DNA of 64,000 nucleotides. It comes from Rhododendron vialii (taxonomy: Eukaryota > Streptophyta > Magnoliopsida > Ericales > Ericaceae). The translations under genes were made by a program, and so were the position numbers. Below are positions 46,646-59,241 of this stretch, one piece after another. Below the pieces are notes generated by a model, which saw nothing but the letters and a program-made list of their open reading frames with translations, was not told where the DNA came from and did not search any database. How positions within the stretch are numbered: position 1 is the first letter of the stretch; every line of letters begins with the position of its first letter. The stretch is taken from assembly GCF_030253575.1 (NCBI RefSeq), contig NC_080561.1, positions 5,819,001 to 5,883,000 on the forward strand, given 5' to 3'.

Positions 46646-48050
46646 CATCCATATATGGGAAATCTATAACTCCCAATTTCAGAAAATCCTAGATTTTTTC
46701 TAGAAAAAACCAGATTCGAAAACCCTCAATTGTTTCCGGAAATTAAGCTCAAAGTGTAAACCCTAGTTCTCTTATCCAGCCCTAAATTCCTGGTTCGTAT
46801 AAATCTGTATATATGGCTTGGATTTCATTATGTGCTTATGAGTAATTTATGATTTCACGGTACTTGTTCTGCTCTAGTTCCATTCAATAGAATGCCAAAA
46901 AACATATATTGGGTTCCTCTTGATGAGGTTTTTTGTCACTTTAATGGGTATAGGCAACTGGATGGCTTTAATGGGTATGGTTTTTTATGGGTATTTTGCC
47001 GTTTTCGGATTAATATTATCTGAAAAAAGAGTTTATAAATATGAGTAAGGTCTGCCTCCTTTTTATCCCTTTAATGGGTTTTAAAATTTAGTCCTCATTT
47101 TGTTAGCTATATGAGCAATGGGTGTTTATTATTGGGTGTTTAATAGTACTTCCTGTTTCTATAAGCGTATGCCTTTTCTGACCTGCTCCTGTCTTAAATT
47201 ACTGAAGGATGGCCTAGTATCAAAACTGAAGAGAGTAAGTGCAGAATCATTACACCAAGAATGGTATTTGACCACATCCGTGAAAAGTAAAGAACTTCCC
47301 GTCATTGGCTACATCAAGTAATGCTTTCTCCCCATCATCTGAGGCCTTGCTCCGTATCAGAAAACGGACTCGTTAGAAGCAGCTTGAACCCAGAAATGCC
47401 ATTGAAGTGACGAGAGAAACAAAGAGCAATGCCTGAAGATTCTGCTGCTGTGTATCCTCTGTGTAAGCGCTGAAGATTCTACCATTTGGTTTGTTGCTGC
47501 TTGTGGTGATGTAGTGATGGTAAAATGCCTGCTCTTGTTGCTTGGTGTGGATGTCTAATATAGCTCTTGCTGCAATTGTTTTTCTTCGGATTTCTACTAC
47601 GTGTTGCATCTTTTCGGGGATGATTTTTGCTGATACAACTTCAACCTACGGGCATGTTTCTCATAATTTGGAGGGTTTCAAGTAGCCAATTTATGTGGTT
47701 GGCTTTGGGAGCAGAAATGGTATAAGTTCGGCAAAGAAGTAAGCTTCAAGTAAAGAAAATCTGCGGAATGAAATGGTTGGCCTAGTATATGATTACATTT
47801 TCAGGATAGCAGAATTACATTAGTTATTTTTTAATGAGTCCAATTAGTCGGACGCTTTTATGTAGTTTTTGTTGGGAAATTGTTTCCAAGCTAATGTAAT
47901 GAATCTTTATTCAATGGTTGAATTGTTTATTGTACATTGACGTTTGGATATAGTTGGTGTTGAATGGAATAAATCATTTTTGTTTCTTAAATGAAATTAC
48001 CATGATCTTATTTGAAAATGCTAGTATATTGGTATTTATAGAATTTTTTT
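46300..48050. other. Intergenic, nothing certain
   Basis: Contains a (CT)n tract at 46613-46643. A short block at 47225-47300 (CRIITPRMVFDHIREK in one plus frame) looks coding but is not assigned. No intact frame was found. Confidence 0.4.
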
Positions 48051-48565
48051 AAAAAATGCCAAAAATAGTCTAATATATCGTTCATAAATGCTATGGAAAG
48101 TAAAAGATAGCGGCCTTGTTCGTTTGGTAACTTTGGGTATTTTAGTTTTGGTAGTGGGTGGAGGGACAAATAAGGTAATGATTGGAGAAAGGGGTAATGA
48201 GTGGAAAGAGATAGAGAGAAATGAAATTAATAATTGAAAAAATAGGGTAATGATTGGAGAAAAATATAGGGTAATGATTGAAAAACAGAGTTAGAACAAA
48301 GTAAAAATGGGAAGCGAACAAGGCCGCATTCTTCAGCCGATGTTATTAAAGTCTTGGACGTTTGATAGTGGGCAAAGAACGCTATTAAAAGTTTATTGAC
48401 AGCAGCGTAAGTTTATCGAAGAAAGCAATCAAAGAACGCTATTAAAAGGTTTAAAAGTCTTGACTTTTAATAGCATTGGCTAACATAGCGTTCTCCGGAA
48501 CACTATCTATGACATTCAATAGCGTTTTTCGCACGCTATAAAATGTGATTTTTGTTATCGTGTAA
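48051..48565. mobile_element. CACTA-like subterminal repeat with nested MITE
   Basis: Repeated words aacgctattaaaag, taatagcattgg, catagcgttc and caatagcgttttt on both strands resemble CACTA subterminal repeats. A similar block lies at 53565-53990. A 213-bp MITE with ends ggccttgttcg and cgaacaaggcc (48113-48325) is nested in it and carries gggtaatgattggagaaa-like repeats. Its TSD is not resolved. Confidence 0.6.
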
Positions 48566-48929
48566 GCAGTTAAGAAATAGTAACTGTTGACGCCCTATTT
48601 CTTGCACTGTTGCCACTTGTGCATTGCTGGTATTGCGAAATATGCAATAGAAAAGAGAATCCACAAAACATGGCCATGATTAGTAGTTAGATCCAAACCA
48701 CAAACCTGGTGGTGGGGAGACAATCTATAAACATCTCCAAAATTAACATTTAGATTCCGATTCAATCATGTTATATTTCTCTGATAATTAAAGATATGAG
48801 ATTCCTAATGTCTCCTCCGGCAAATGTCCTATATAATTGAGCATAGGCCAAGGGAAGAGTTACATCTCTCAAGATTGATCAATTGTTCAATCCAGTGCTA
48901 AGCCATAGTCCAAACTAGAAAGAACAAAA

Positions 48930-49787
48930 ATGTCTTCCTCTCCTTTGAGATCGAAATCCTACCATGCCGGATCTGTTAGCTTGCCTTCTAGATCCCATCC
49001 CATCATTCCTCATTTCAGTGAGCATTTGTGCAGACTAAGTGCTTCTGAAGCTACCTCCTCATCATTGCCCTCGATATCAAATAGATTAAGCGGCCTTGAA
49101 ATTTTGTATACCTGTGTCAATGATTTACTGCTATTACTACAAACCCAACAAAGATTGACAAGAGAATCGAATGAGAAATGGGTTGGAGAAGCCTTAGATG
49201 GATATCTCAGGCTCTTGGACGCTTGTGCAGCCACTAAAAACATCTTCTCCCAAACAAAGGAAGATGTGAAAAAACAACTCAGTTCTACCAAGAAAAAGGG
49301 ATGCAAGTGACTTTGGTGGGTATTTCCTCTAGAAAGAAGGCGAAGAAGGTGATCCAGAAGTTACTGAAGGATTTGAACAGTATTGAAAACAAAGACACAC
49401 TTAATGTTCCAGCCTTGGACAAAGACCATGAAACTGTTGCCACTTTTAGCATGTTGAAAGAGGTTGAAGCAGTCACTGTTTCTGCACTGGAGTCCTTGTT
49501 GTGCTACACTTTGGGAATGAATGTGCAATCAAGGAGAAGTGGGTGGTCTTTGGTTTCCAAACTGATCCACCACAAGAGAGCAACGTGTCAAGCGAAGGAG
49601 ACAGTCATCAGAGAGTTTGAGAAGGTAGATGTTGCAGTGCATGCACACACCCATCAGTATCGAGACGGTGCAAAACCAACTACGAGAGTTGGAGTTGAGC
49701 ATGGAAGTTGTGGAAGAAGTTCTAGAGCGCTTGCTTAGGCGTTTTATTAGAACTAGAGTTTCCCTCCTCAACATTCTCAACAACTAG
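48930..49787 (+). pseudogene. DUF241 family gene, copy 2, frameshifted
   Basis: The start MSSSPLRSKSYHAGSVSLPS is intact, followed by SEHLCRLSASEATSSSLPSI, GLEILYTCVNDLLLLLQTQQ and LDGYLRLLDACAATKN. Near 49290 the frame changes: RDASDFGGY in one frame, then SSRKKAKKVIQKLLKDLNSI in another. It continues well through KDHETVATFSMLKEVEAVTV and SGWSLVSKLIHHKRATCQ. A third change near 49660 leads to NQLRELELSMEVVEEVLERL and SLLNILNN with the family's normal stop at 49785. At least two or three indels separate it from a working gene unless sequence errors are involved. It is the best preserved of the three. Confidence 0.8.
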
Positions 49788-49789
49788 TC

Positions 49790-52265
49790 TAGAAAATCAC
49801 GGAGCCAATGTGCTCTATTTGAGATTTAAATGAGGAATAGGCTTGTAATTTGTCCTCCATTTATAAGTCAATATACTTTGCACAAAAGTTTAGCTTATAC
49901 ATCACTTCTTCCTGTTCTCAAACTATTTATTTTCTGATCACTTAAAGATTAGAGTAACACCATGTTCAATATGCTGTAGTTCTCAACAACAACAACATAA
50001 CCCATCTAGTCCCCAATCATTGGGGGTATGGGTGGGGGATGATTGGAGACAGACCTAACCTTTGGCAATAAGCTGTAGTTCTCAAATTCCAAAAATAATG
50101 GTGAAGTAAAAAAAAAAAACTCTTTAGCTAGAGGGGAAATAATCATATTGAATGATCTCAAGGGTGTCCTTTTAAAAGTTGAAAAACTTTGAGCTTAGAA
50201 ATTTGAATGGTCACAGATAAAGCTTTTTTACATTCCAATTTTCTCGAAACAGAAGAAATAATGTGATAAAAGGTTAAGTCCACATGAAGATTGATTGTAA
50301 TAGAATGCTTTTAAGATCTCAAGATTCTAATTTTGTGAAGGGGATGATTATAGGCTGCCCAAAAGATTATATGATTGGCGCGGTAGTTTCTGATCTGATA
50401 TCGTTATAGCCAAGAGAGCATTTGATCCCAGTCATGCTCATCTTATCATAAATCCATCCAAATCAATCATGACCAGGAGTCAATGCCACTCTCGCACTTC
50501 ATTATATTGGAGTCATGCTCAGTTAGGCCTGTAAATTTTGGTTAAAAATTGGTGCTGGGCTGGATAGCTGTTGGGAGGGAAACATTGCATTGTCGTAGCC
50601 ATGATAGGATTTCATCCTAATAGCGACTGTGTTTTCATAAATCTTCCAGAATCTCATGGGTTGTTACCTTTCCCTTGGCATATGCTCCATATATATCTAT
50701 CATGGGCTGGAGGAGATAAGGAATCTCATCATCATCAACTATCCATGTGGTGTTTTAGCGATGTTTACAGTATGTCTCCCCAACCACCAGGTCGCAAACT
50801 ACTTCCCAATGGTTTTTTATTTCACAATTCATAGCAGATCTTAAGCATAAACACTATCTTCTTCTTTTTTCCTGTCCCTTAATGTAGTACTCTTCGCCAA
50901 GTGTTTTCTCTATATTCTTGTACTTTGCGTGAAATTAGAATCATGCAGAGGGAGGCCTGTGATGTAGTTAACGTAATTGGTGCTGAGCTGCAAAAAAGGT
51001 GGGAGGGAAACATCACACTGTCATAGCCGAGATAGCATTTGAACCCAATCACAATCGTGATTTACACGATTTTATATAATTTTAGGCTTTGTAGATAATC
51101 AAGTTAATATGAAACTATCGAAGGTGATGGTTATGGTCACTTGTCATTCCAGATTAACATGCCAGTATGCCACTTGTGTGCTGCACGGAAAATGAAATTG
51201 TACCAGAATATGCTCAGAAGCGAAAAAAATGGTGATGATTAGGGGACCTGGTGGGAGGGAGAAACTGCATCCAAATTTTCCTCATAAACTCTTATCTTGT
51301 TTGGTTTTAAAAGGAAAATGGAACCCAAAAAAATGTCGTTTTAGCTAACTTCCAGGTTTAACTAAATCTTGGCACCCCTTTGTTCGGTCCTATTTGTTCC
51401 CGTCTATTTCAGGGGTTTTGGATGTTTCCATTTGCTTTTCGTTTATATATTTATTTTCCTTTTCTACCTATACTAGGAAGTGACGAACAAAAAGGAAAGA
51501 AGGAAAATTGTCAGCTTCCATTTCTTTCCTTAAGTTCCAAAAGCCATCTTCTCTGCTTCCCTTTCATGTTGCCATGCATGGAAGTTAATAAGTAATTGAC
51601 AGATTTCGCATGGTTACACGATTGTGGTGGTAATAATGCTCACATGATTGTTTGTTGCACGAGACGCTTTGCCAACAGTTATCATAATTCTTGAAAATGG
51701 TGCCATGCCTAATTAGTATATTGTGAACCAAGTCTGAATGTCATGCAAAGAAAAAGACAAACAGTGTACTTTCTGAATTTTAAAGCATCGGATGCTAAAT
51801 TTCCATGTGAGTCTTTATTTCAACTCTTTGCTAAATCATTATCCTTGAGAGTCTGAGACAATTGGAATCCTGACAGCTTGGGGATCATTAAATAAGAAGA
51901 CTACTTGTGAAATCATACTATGAATAATGATTACTCTAATAAAAATTCTGAATGATTTTCATCAACAATTCTTAAATTTCATCATTCAACATGTGAAGGC
52001 CCATTACCCGGTCCATGACTTCTATAAAAAAAATTTGAATCTCGTGGGTATTACTCGTAGTCGTGAACATAGAGTTTAATTTCATCTTCAACTGATAAAT
52101 GAATGAATGAATGAATGGCCGGACCAAGGGAAAAAAAGGTGATGAATAAGCAAGAATTTTGCTCAAAGTATAATGATTTATGACTGGAGGGAAAATTACA
52201 GGTATACTGTCTCATTTACAATACTACATATGAACATCAAAATTTCTGCTCCAAGATTTTCTTGG
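49790..52265. other. Intergenic with DUF241 promoter relic and SINE-like patch
   Basis: 49985-50075 contains caacaacaacataacccatc and caatcattgggggtatgggt, words of a common plant SINE-like repeat. 50570-50920 and 50995-51060 share gggagggaaacat and cactgtcatagcc words, and the first also matches the copy 1 promoter (41640-41900). No gene. Confidence 0.45.
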
Positions 52266-53090
52266 CTAGTGGTTGAGAATGTTGAGGAGGGAAACTCTAG
52301 TTTTGATTAACCTCCTAAACAAGCATTCTAGTCCTTCTTCCATATCTTGTATGTTCAATTCCGTTACTCCTAACTGATTTGTACAATCTCCATGTGTATT
52401 ACACCATCAGTCTTGCTTGTCTTATGGCTGTTAGAGTGAGTGCAATGCAGCATCGAAGTTTTCAAATGCCTTGGTGTTTGCTTCTTCCTCTTTGGATGCA
52501 ACGCTCGTCCGGCGCACCAATTTTGAAACTAAAGAAAATCCACTCACCCTTGATTCCTCCTTTGTCCCCGCAATATGAGACAACAAAGACTCAAACACCC
52601 CAATCATGGCTGCTTCAACCTGATTTAACAACCTAAGGATCTCGAAAATGCCATGGCTTTTGTTGGAAGCTATTCCAATAGTCTTGCTTTTTATGCTCGT
52701 CAACTCCTTCAGAGACTTTTGGATCTCCTTCTTTACCTTCTTTCTAGACGTTAAGTACCCAGCAAAGTCATTTGTATCCCTTCTTCTCCTGAAGATGGAA
52801 AGAAGGTTTTGTACATCTTGCTTTGTTTGGGTGGACACGTCTTTAGCAGCAGCACAAATATCCAAGAGCCTGAGGTACTTTTCCAGAACTACTTCAACCT
52901 AGGTCTCCTCTTGTTGTTGGGCAAAGGCTTGTTGAGTGTGGCAATAGAAGCAAATCGTCCAAATGGTCAAACATATTCTAAAGTCCGTCAAGATTCAAAT
53001 GTTCATCGAGGAATGAGTGGGTGAAGTCTGAAAGGCAAGCTAACAGAACGAGCGTGGTAGTAATTTTGATCTCAAAGCAGAAGAATCCAT
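52266..53090 (-). pseudogene. DUF241 family gene, copy 3, broken N-terminus
   Basis: On the minus strand, the ATG at 53090 starts MDSSALRSK but soon loses frame. The first 75 codons contain several stops, with the family's Leu-rich QQ region only partly visible. From 52865 a clean frame of 144 residues covers AAAKDVSTQTKQDVQNLLSI, RRRRDTNDFAGYLTSRKKVK, LNQVEAAMIGVFESLLSHI and FSLVSKLVRRTSVASKEEEA. It stops at 52431. The C-terminal LGVTELNIQDMEEGLECLFR and SLLNILNH continues in another frame to a stop at 52266. The gene is non-functional as a full-length protein. Confidence 0.8.
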
Positions 53091-53099
53091 TTCTCTTTC

Positions 53100-54607
53100 C
53101 AATTGGGCATAAGGAAAACTAGAAATGGATATGGAATGTGAAATGTGAAATGTGAACTGTGAACTGTCAAAACTTCTTGTGGACTTGTGGTTCTTTCCAT
53201 GTTCTTAGGCTCAATATATAAGAGGAAGAAGGAGACAAGGAATCCCTTCCTATCTTCAACAATCAACAGGCAGCAAAGTGATTTTGATTTGGATCCATCG
53301 CCTCTTACGGAGATGTTCACGGCTTCACGCCAAGTCCCCCACCAAATATACAATGGTTGTGTACGCATCCAATATTTTACAAGGGTAGGTTCAAAAAATT
53401 GCAATGCACAACCGGTATTGATACCGGCTGTCTCCTCTGGCATGAAAGTGTCAGCACTATCTACTCTCTTCTGCTTTCCTTCATCAACATCCCGTGCATC
53501 TTTTTTTATGTTCTTTTATTGTTTCCAGAGGTTTTGTGTATGTAAGAATGGCGGATCTAGAACTACAACAAAAATCACATTCTATAGCATTCCAAAAACG
53601 CTATGGAAAGGTATACATAGTGTTCTAGGAAATGCTGTATTAGCCGATGCTATTAAAAGTCTAAGACATTCAATAATATTTTCTGCCTGCTATCTAATCT
53701 GTATCTATAATAGTGTTTTACAAACCCTGTTGTTTCTATACTTTCAATAGCGTTGTTGTTTCTATACTTTCAATAGCATTTTTCAAACGCTGTCGTTCTG
53801 GTACTTTCTATAGCTTTTTTTGCAAGCTATCTTTGTATACTTTTTATAGCATTCTTGACCCGCTATGTATTTTACACTTTTTATAGTGTTTCTTGCCTGC
53901 TATTTGTTTATTTTTGAGTGTTTTTTTGTGCAATTTTCGTTTGACATTTGGTAGCATTCTTTGCCCTGGCATTCCATAGCAAGCTCATACAACAACCCCT
54001 ATCAAATAAAGCAAGATGGCCCGAATACTCATTCCTTATATTAACAATATTGCATACAAAACCAACAACTATCTCGAAACATCAAAGTGACTAGCATTAC
54101 ATAGAAGAAACGCGCACTTCGACTAATTCTGGAACTCTAAAGGTAACGACCTAGTATAACCCCCAACGACCCAAGGTTTGAAATGTTTGACCAGAAATAG
54201 AACCTTCGACCTCATGGGGACGAGCACTTGTTACTTTCAAAGATAGGATGCATCTTCTTTGACAATGTTATCAAAGAGGAGGTTGGAGCTTTATTTTTAG
54301 CCTCATTCTACGTTATTTGTGTGCGAGTCCCCATGCTGTGCGGTACAAAATCAAAATGCCAATATTCCAACCATATCCCAATTTGAATAATTTGATTTCT
54401 ATCGTTTTGGGTAAGTGGCAAACAAATTTCGAGAAAGATCTTACTTTGTCATGAACTTTCACCCTTGCAATAATACTGCAATACTAGTGTTTCCAAGGAC
54501 GAACCGGGAGACAGATGAATCTAGCCGGCCGTCATACTCAAGTTTTAAAATTTCTCTAGAACTATAGTAGGTAGTTTTTTCCTAAAAGAATTGAAATTAG
54601 TATAAGT
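53100..54607. other. DUF241 copy 3 promoter, CACTA-like repeats, FMO spacer
   Basis: 53190-53330 is the upstream region of DUF241 copy 3 (caatatataagagg, ggagacaaggaatc). 53560-53990 starts actacaacaaaaatcac and has many tatagc(a/g)tt words, resembling the subterminal region of a CACTA element. From about 54100 the sequence is the FMO upstream spacer (rows similar to 12200 and 21450). Confidence 0.55.
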
Positions 54608-55253
54608 GACTGTTTGGGAGCTATTTTTCACCTTTTCAACTTCTCCTTTTTCAGTTTTGGGTGGTCGGCCAGAGGGGAAGAAAATGAGTTTTGGCAAAAT
54701 GATTTTTCCAATTTTGAAGATCGAGAGCAAAAGTCAAAAAGAAGGCTAGCCCTTTTCCACTTCTGATGAGCTAAGAGGAGAAAAGACATTATCCTCTATA
54801 TTTGGTTCTAAGACTCTCGCTCATTGAAAGGCTTTAGAGCCAAAAATTTATTATCATTTATGATAAAATGATCAGAAAAATAAAATCTTCACATCGGTTC
54901 AAACGGATTGAAAATTTGTTTTAATATATAAAGGGTGTAAGAGTTTTTTTTTTTTTTTTAGGAGAAAGGTGTAAAAAGTTTTGTGCGCGCTGATACAATT
55001 GAAAACGATAAAATTTTAAAAAAAATATTGATTAAACCATTATTTATACACAGTATATCCCATAATAAATAAACGAGGGCAATATGGTAAAAAATCAGGT
55101 CATAATTTATTTTCATCACATATTTCCCAAACACTATCAAGTTGCAAAATACAGTCTGCACATATCATCCAAACACTCTACCAGATTGAAACTACATTAT
55201 GACCAAAAAGCCAAAAAAATCAAAAAGCCAAAAAATAGGCTCCCAAACACCCC
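54608..55253. mobile_element. About 650-bp MITE in the FMO copy 3 upstream spacer
   Basis: Copies 1 and 2 read straight across this site (agtataagtttgtctac). The insert starts gactgtttgggagct and ends gctcccaaacacccc, inverted repeats of the core tgtttgggagc. A 5-bp TSD, taagt (54603-54607 and 55254-55258), flanks it. The interior is AT-rich with no coding frame. Confidence 0.85.
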
Positions 55254-55874
55254 TAAGTTTGTCTACCCAACATGTTTTTAAAAATATCTTAAAGCTGTCC
55301 ATTCAAGATATTTTTGAACCTTCTCAAAAAAAAAAAAAAGATTTTTTTGAACAACTCAATAATTGTCCTTTGGGAATGGGAGAAAGAGATGGACATGTTT
55401 CCCGCTTCTCGTCAACACTCTAAAGCTCGGCTCGTTTACAGAGGCCAGTTCATTTACTAAACGAGCCCCTGTAAACAAGCCAAGCTTCAAAGTGTTGAGG
55501 TAGGCTCATTTACTAAAGAAACCTAAAACTCGAGCTTGAACTTAGCTCGATCACTAAACGAGTCGAGCCGAGCTAAGTCACGAGCTGCTCTCGAGAATCT
55601 CGGTTCGTTTGCAGTCACAACACCGTGCATATACAGCCAATCAAATAGGACAAAAACATTAGTAAGACAAGTGATACAGCATTGCACAGCAAACCTTCAC
55701 CTATACAACGTTGTAATAGGCAATTAAAACACGCACCAATTAAATCAGGCAACCACACTGGTAGACGGTGAGTCAAAAAAGGAATAGCCAAATTCCAATA
55801 TATATTTGGAAGAGGACTGGGAGAGGAGGAAAGTCTCTCAGGGTGAATTCCTACAGTTGTGGTGACCAAGAGCA
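55254..55874 (+). promoter_or_regulatory. FMO copy 3 proximal upstream region
   Basis: Matches 12730-13276 and 21820-22378, including gagctcg-rich repeats. The G-box position reads caccgtg (as in copy 2). The agtcaa W-box core (about 55771) and TATA-like aatatatattt (about 55796-55807) are kept. Confidence 0.6.
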
Positions 55875-58176
55875 ATGGAGAGGAAGGTGGCCATAATCGG
55901 AGCCGGTATCAGCGGCCTTCTAGCCTGTAAATACGCTCTATCGAAGGGTAATCACCCGACAGTGTTCGAGGCTCAGAGCGGCCTCGGAGGGGTGTGGACT
56001 AAAACGGTAGAGATTACTAAGCTGCAGATTCCCAAACCGTTGTACCAGTTCTCCGATTTTCCGTGGCCAGATTCTGTCACAGAAGTCTTTCCTGACCAAA
56101 ACCAAGTGTCAGAGTATATCGAGTCGTATGCTCGCCAGTTTGATTTGCTACACCACATCAGATTCGACACTAAAGTGGTCAGCATCGACTACGAAGGTGT
56201 ATCATCAGAGGTGCAACAAGCATGGGCACTTTGGGGTGGAACAGGTGAACCATTTGACTCTAAAGGAGGAAAATGGTATATTACAATCCAAGACACCAAA
56301 AGCCTTTCTACAGAGGTATCTATCAATTTCTATCTACGTTACATGGACTTGAGTACGGGTATCAGGTCTAGGTGCCGGACTCGTCTAATTCTTACGTTAA
56401 AAACAGTGTATAAAACTCTCATTTGCGTATCTGAGTATTCGTAGTTTTGGAAGAAACTTAACTGGTAAATATGCGTTCTAATTAACTCTAGAATTAAGAG
56501 TATTGAATACATAACCCACATCTTGTTCAAGTATCAAGTGCCCGACACAGATACTTAATAGATTGTGAAAAGTCCATGTAACATAGTCCATCACAAATTG
56601 ATTAATTCTAAATTCTAACAGAATGATTACCCTACGTTTTCATGCATGGTTATACATACAGGTTTGTCAATTTGATTTTGTGATAATATGTGTGGGAAGG
56701 TTCAGCGGGATTCCAAACATTCCAGAATTTCCTCAAGGCAAGGGTCCGGAAGTGTTTCAGGGAAAGGTTATACACTCCATGGATTACGCTGCCATGGATT
56801 ACGCAACTGCTAAAGAATTGGTCAAAGGAAAGCAGGTCGCTGTTGTTGGACTCCAGAAATCGGCACTCGACATTGCAATGGAGTGCTCAACAGCAAATGG
56901 TGAGACCACGAGACCGTAATTTATCAGATACCGACTTTTAACAGAATCAACTTTTTGTTCACCATGAGACTAAATCAACTCTAAGCTTGATCATTCGATT
57001 TCGTTTCTTCCTTTCCATTCCCAAAGGTTTCAGTTTATTATCCTAATCACCTTATATTTTTTGTGGCTCACAGGGATGGATCTTCCCTGTTCTGTCATAT
57101 ACAGAACTGAGCACTGGAACATCCCTGATTTCCAGCCATGGGGAGTTCCCTTGGCATATATCTACCTTAATCGCTTCTCGGAGCTATCAATTCACAAGCC
57201 TGGTGAAGGGCCTCTACTTAGTCTTCTAGCCACATTGCTTTCTCCTGTGGTAACCTCTCTTTTTTCGAATTCATGCTACTTCCCAAGTGATAAATCTACT
57301 CCTATTTTTCATTAAGGAATCCTATTTGTCACACTAATTTGACAGAGATGGGCATTTTCAAAATTCGTCGAAAGTCATGTGAAACACAAGCTTAAGCTCG
57401 TGAAGTTTGGTATGGTGCCAAAACATAGTTTCCTACAAGAACTGAGTTCCTGCTTGACCTCAACAGTGCCCGATGACTTCTACAATAGGGTTGAGAAGGG
57501 AAGCATCAGATTGAAGAAAGCTCCAAGCTTTAGCTTTTGCAAAGAAGGTATTCTAATAGATGGCAAGACCGAAACTCTAAAGGCAGATTTGGTCATATTG
57601 GCTACCGGATTCAATGGTGTTAAAAAGCTTCAAGACATTTTCACCTCCCCATCCTTTCAGGACCTCATAGCCGGGTCACCTGATAAAACAGTTCCTCTCT
57701 ACAGGTTAGCACTTGAAAATAAGGAAATGGTTTAGTAAATAGTAATGTAGTATATGTTCACAATAACTACAACATTTGGTAATTGAGTCTCAATTTGGAA
57801 GCTATACATTAACACAAACTTTTGTTTTAAAAGGGAATGCATTCACCCCCGAATTCCACAGCTTGCGGTCATTGGATTCTCGGAGAGTTTCGCGAATTTG
57901 TACACCTCGGAGATGAGGTGTCGGTGGCTAGCAGAGCTACTTGACGGCACATTCAAGCTACCCAGCATCAAAGAGATGGAAAAGGATATAGCAGAATGGG
58001 ATGAATACATGAAGCAATACTCTGACAAAAACTACCGGAGATCTTGCATCGGTACCCGTCATATATGGTACAATGACCAACTCTGCAAGGACATGGGATG
58101 GAACTCAAAGAGGAAGAAGGGATTCATCGCTGAGTTGTTCGAGCCATACGGTCCGATGGACTATGCTTGTCCCTAA
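55875..58176 (+). CDS. FMO1: FMO1-like flavin monooxygenase, copy 3
   Basis: Third full-length paralogue. Exons 55875-56315, 56662-56899, 57074-57249, 57346-57704 and 57834-58176 have the same lengths as copies 1 and 2 and join to 518 residues without a stop. FAD motif [17 protein letters not shown] and LATGF are unchanged. Distinct residues include [36 protein letters not shown] and, near the C-terminus, [20 protein letters not shown] and [10 protein letters not shown]. Intron 1 carries the same MITE. About 31 kb separates it from copy 2, probably through later insertions and rearrangement, since all upstream spacers are related. Substrate unknown; likely an N- or S-oxygenase of the FMO1 clade. 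Confidence 0.93.
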
Positions 58177-58179
58177 AGC

Positions 58180-59000
58180 TCAAGGTTTTTTCTAAATAAG
58201 GTTTTGGTGTGTAATGTCACTAGCAAGATTTGACAGACATTGTGGTGATGTTACCAACTACCAACTGTGTTTGAATAAAGTTAAGAGAACTGGAAATTCT
58301 GTTTCTAGTGACAAACAGAAACTCAAACCACCATGAATCACTCCAAAAGAATAGTATATACGCAGATAACTAGAGAATAAGCACTAAAAAACATTGAACA
58401 TTATAAAATAAAAGAAGGGGAACGACATGCATCATATTTAGTAAACTTATCCAAGAGGAGTTTGGTACTTTAATTTTTTTTGATAACCGGATGTCCGGAC
58501 CATAAAAACGCTCATCGACTTCTTGCATTATTCCTTATCACCAAATGCTCGAAATCTTGATTCCGTGGCAGTAAAGTTTTAATATTGTTAAATGGGATGC
58601 TCAGAAAGTTTCAAGAACACTCGTCAAAAAGAAAATTTTAAACTATGTCGAGAACAAGCACAACCTACTAAAATTTATGTGTAATCCAACATTTGAAATA
58701 CCATCAATCCTGCAAGTTTGGCACACAACCATATGAAATCATCTCGGCTATCACACATCATCATTTAAAAATAGCAACTGTCTAAAGATGTAACTTAACA
58801 CTTGTGTCTAGGCCAGAAAATCTATACTACTATATACTATAAGATCACCAGTTGGTGTCTTCCTTTTTTGAAGCTTTTTTTCTTACCTAAATTACCCGTA
58901 GTGTGTGCCACCATCTAGTTACTATTACATAAAGACTTGTAGCAGTTGTGTCCAATGATGTCCAGCATCAATACTATCGCAGAACAAGGTCAGGGAACAA
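58180..59000. other. FMO copy 3 3' flank and importin-like flank
   Basis: Up to about 58740 it matches the 3' flank of copy 1 (for example gggatgctcagaaagtttca). From about 58950 it matches 30670 on, the flank and short exon-like block of the importin-like gene, on the minus strand (59010-59050). No gene of its own. Confidence 0.6.
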
Positions 59001-59241
59001 GTAAACATATTTTGGGAATTTACCTCTGCAAAAAAATTCAAAACTTCAAGGACATGTTCTGCAAATTACCACAATTAAGCATATACAATGAGAGGGAGAA
59101 TAGGTAAATAACACTCAAAAACAGATTTCAGTTAGCCTCTTGCAAATCATTCTGTATTGAAAGCTGTCAAATATGTAGTATCCAAAATTAAAAATTAAAA
59201 GTCAAATTTCTTTTTCATTGTGGAAGAAATGAAAAAAAAAT

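Noticed and set aside
47225..47300. Possible coding exon (RIITPRMVFDHIREK)
   Set aside because: Too short and without flanking exons; I could not place it in a family with confidence.
49980..50075. SINE insertion
   Set aside because: The caacaacaacataaccca and attgggggtatggg words are common repeat motifs, but I could not find a head, A/B boxes, tail and TSD, so it is only noted in the intergenic entry.
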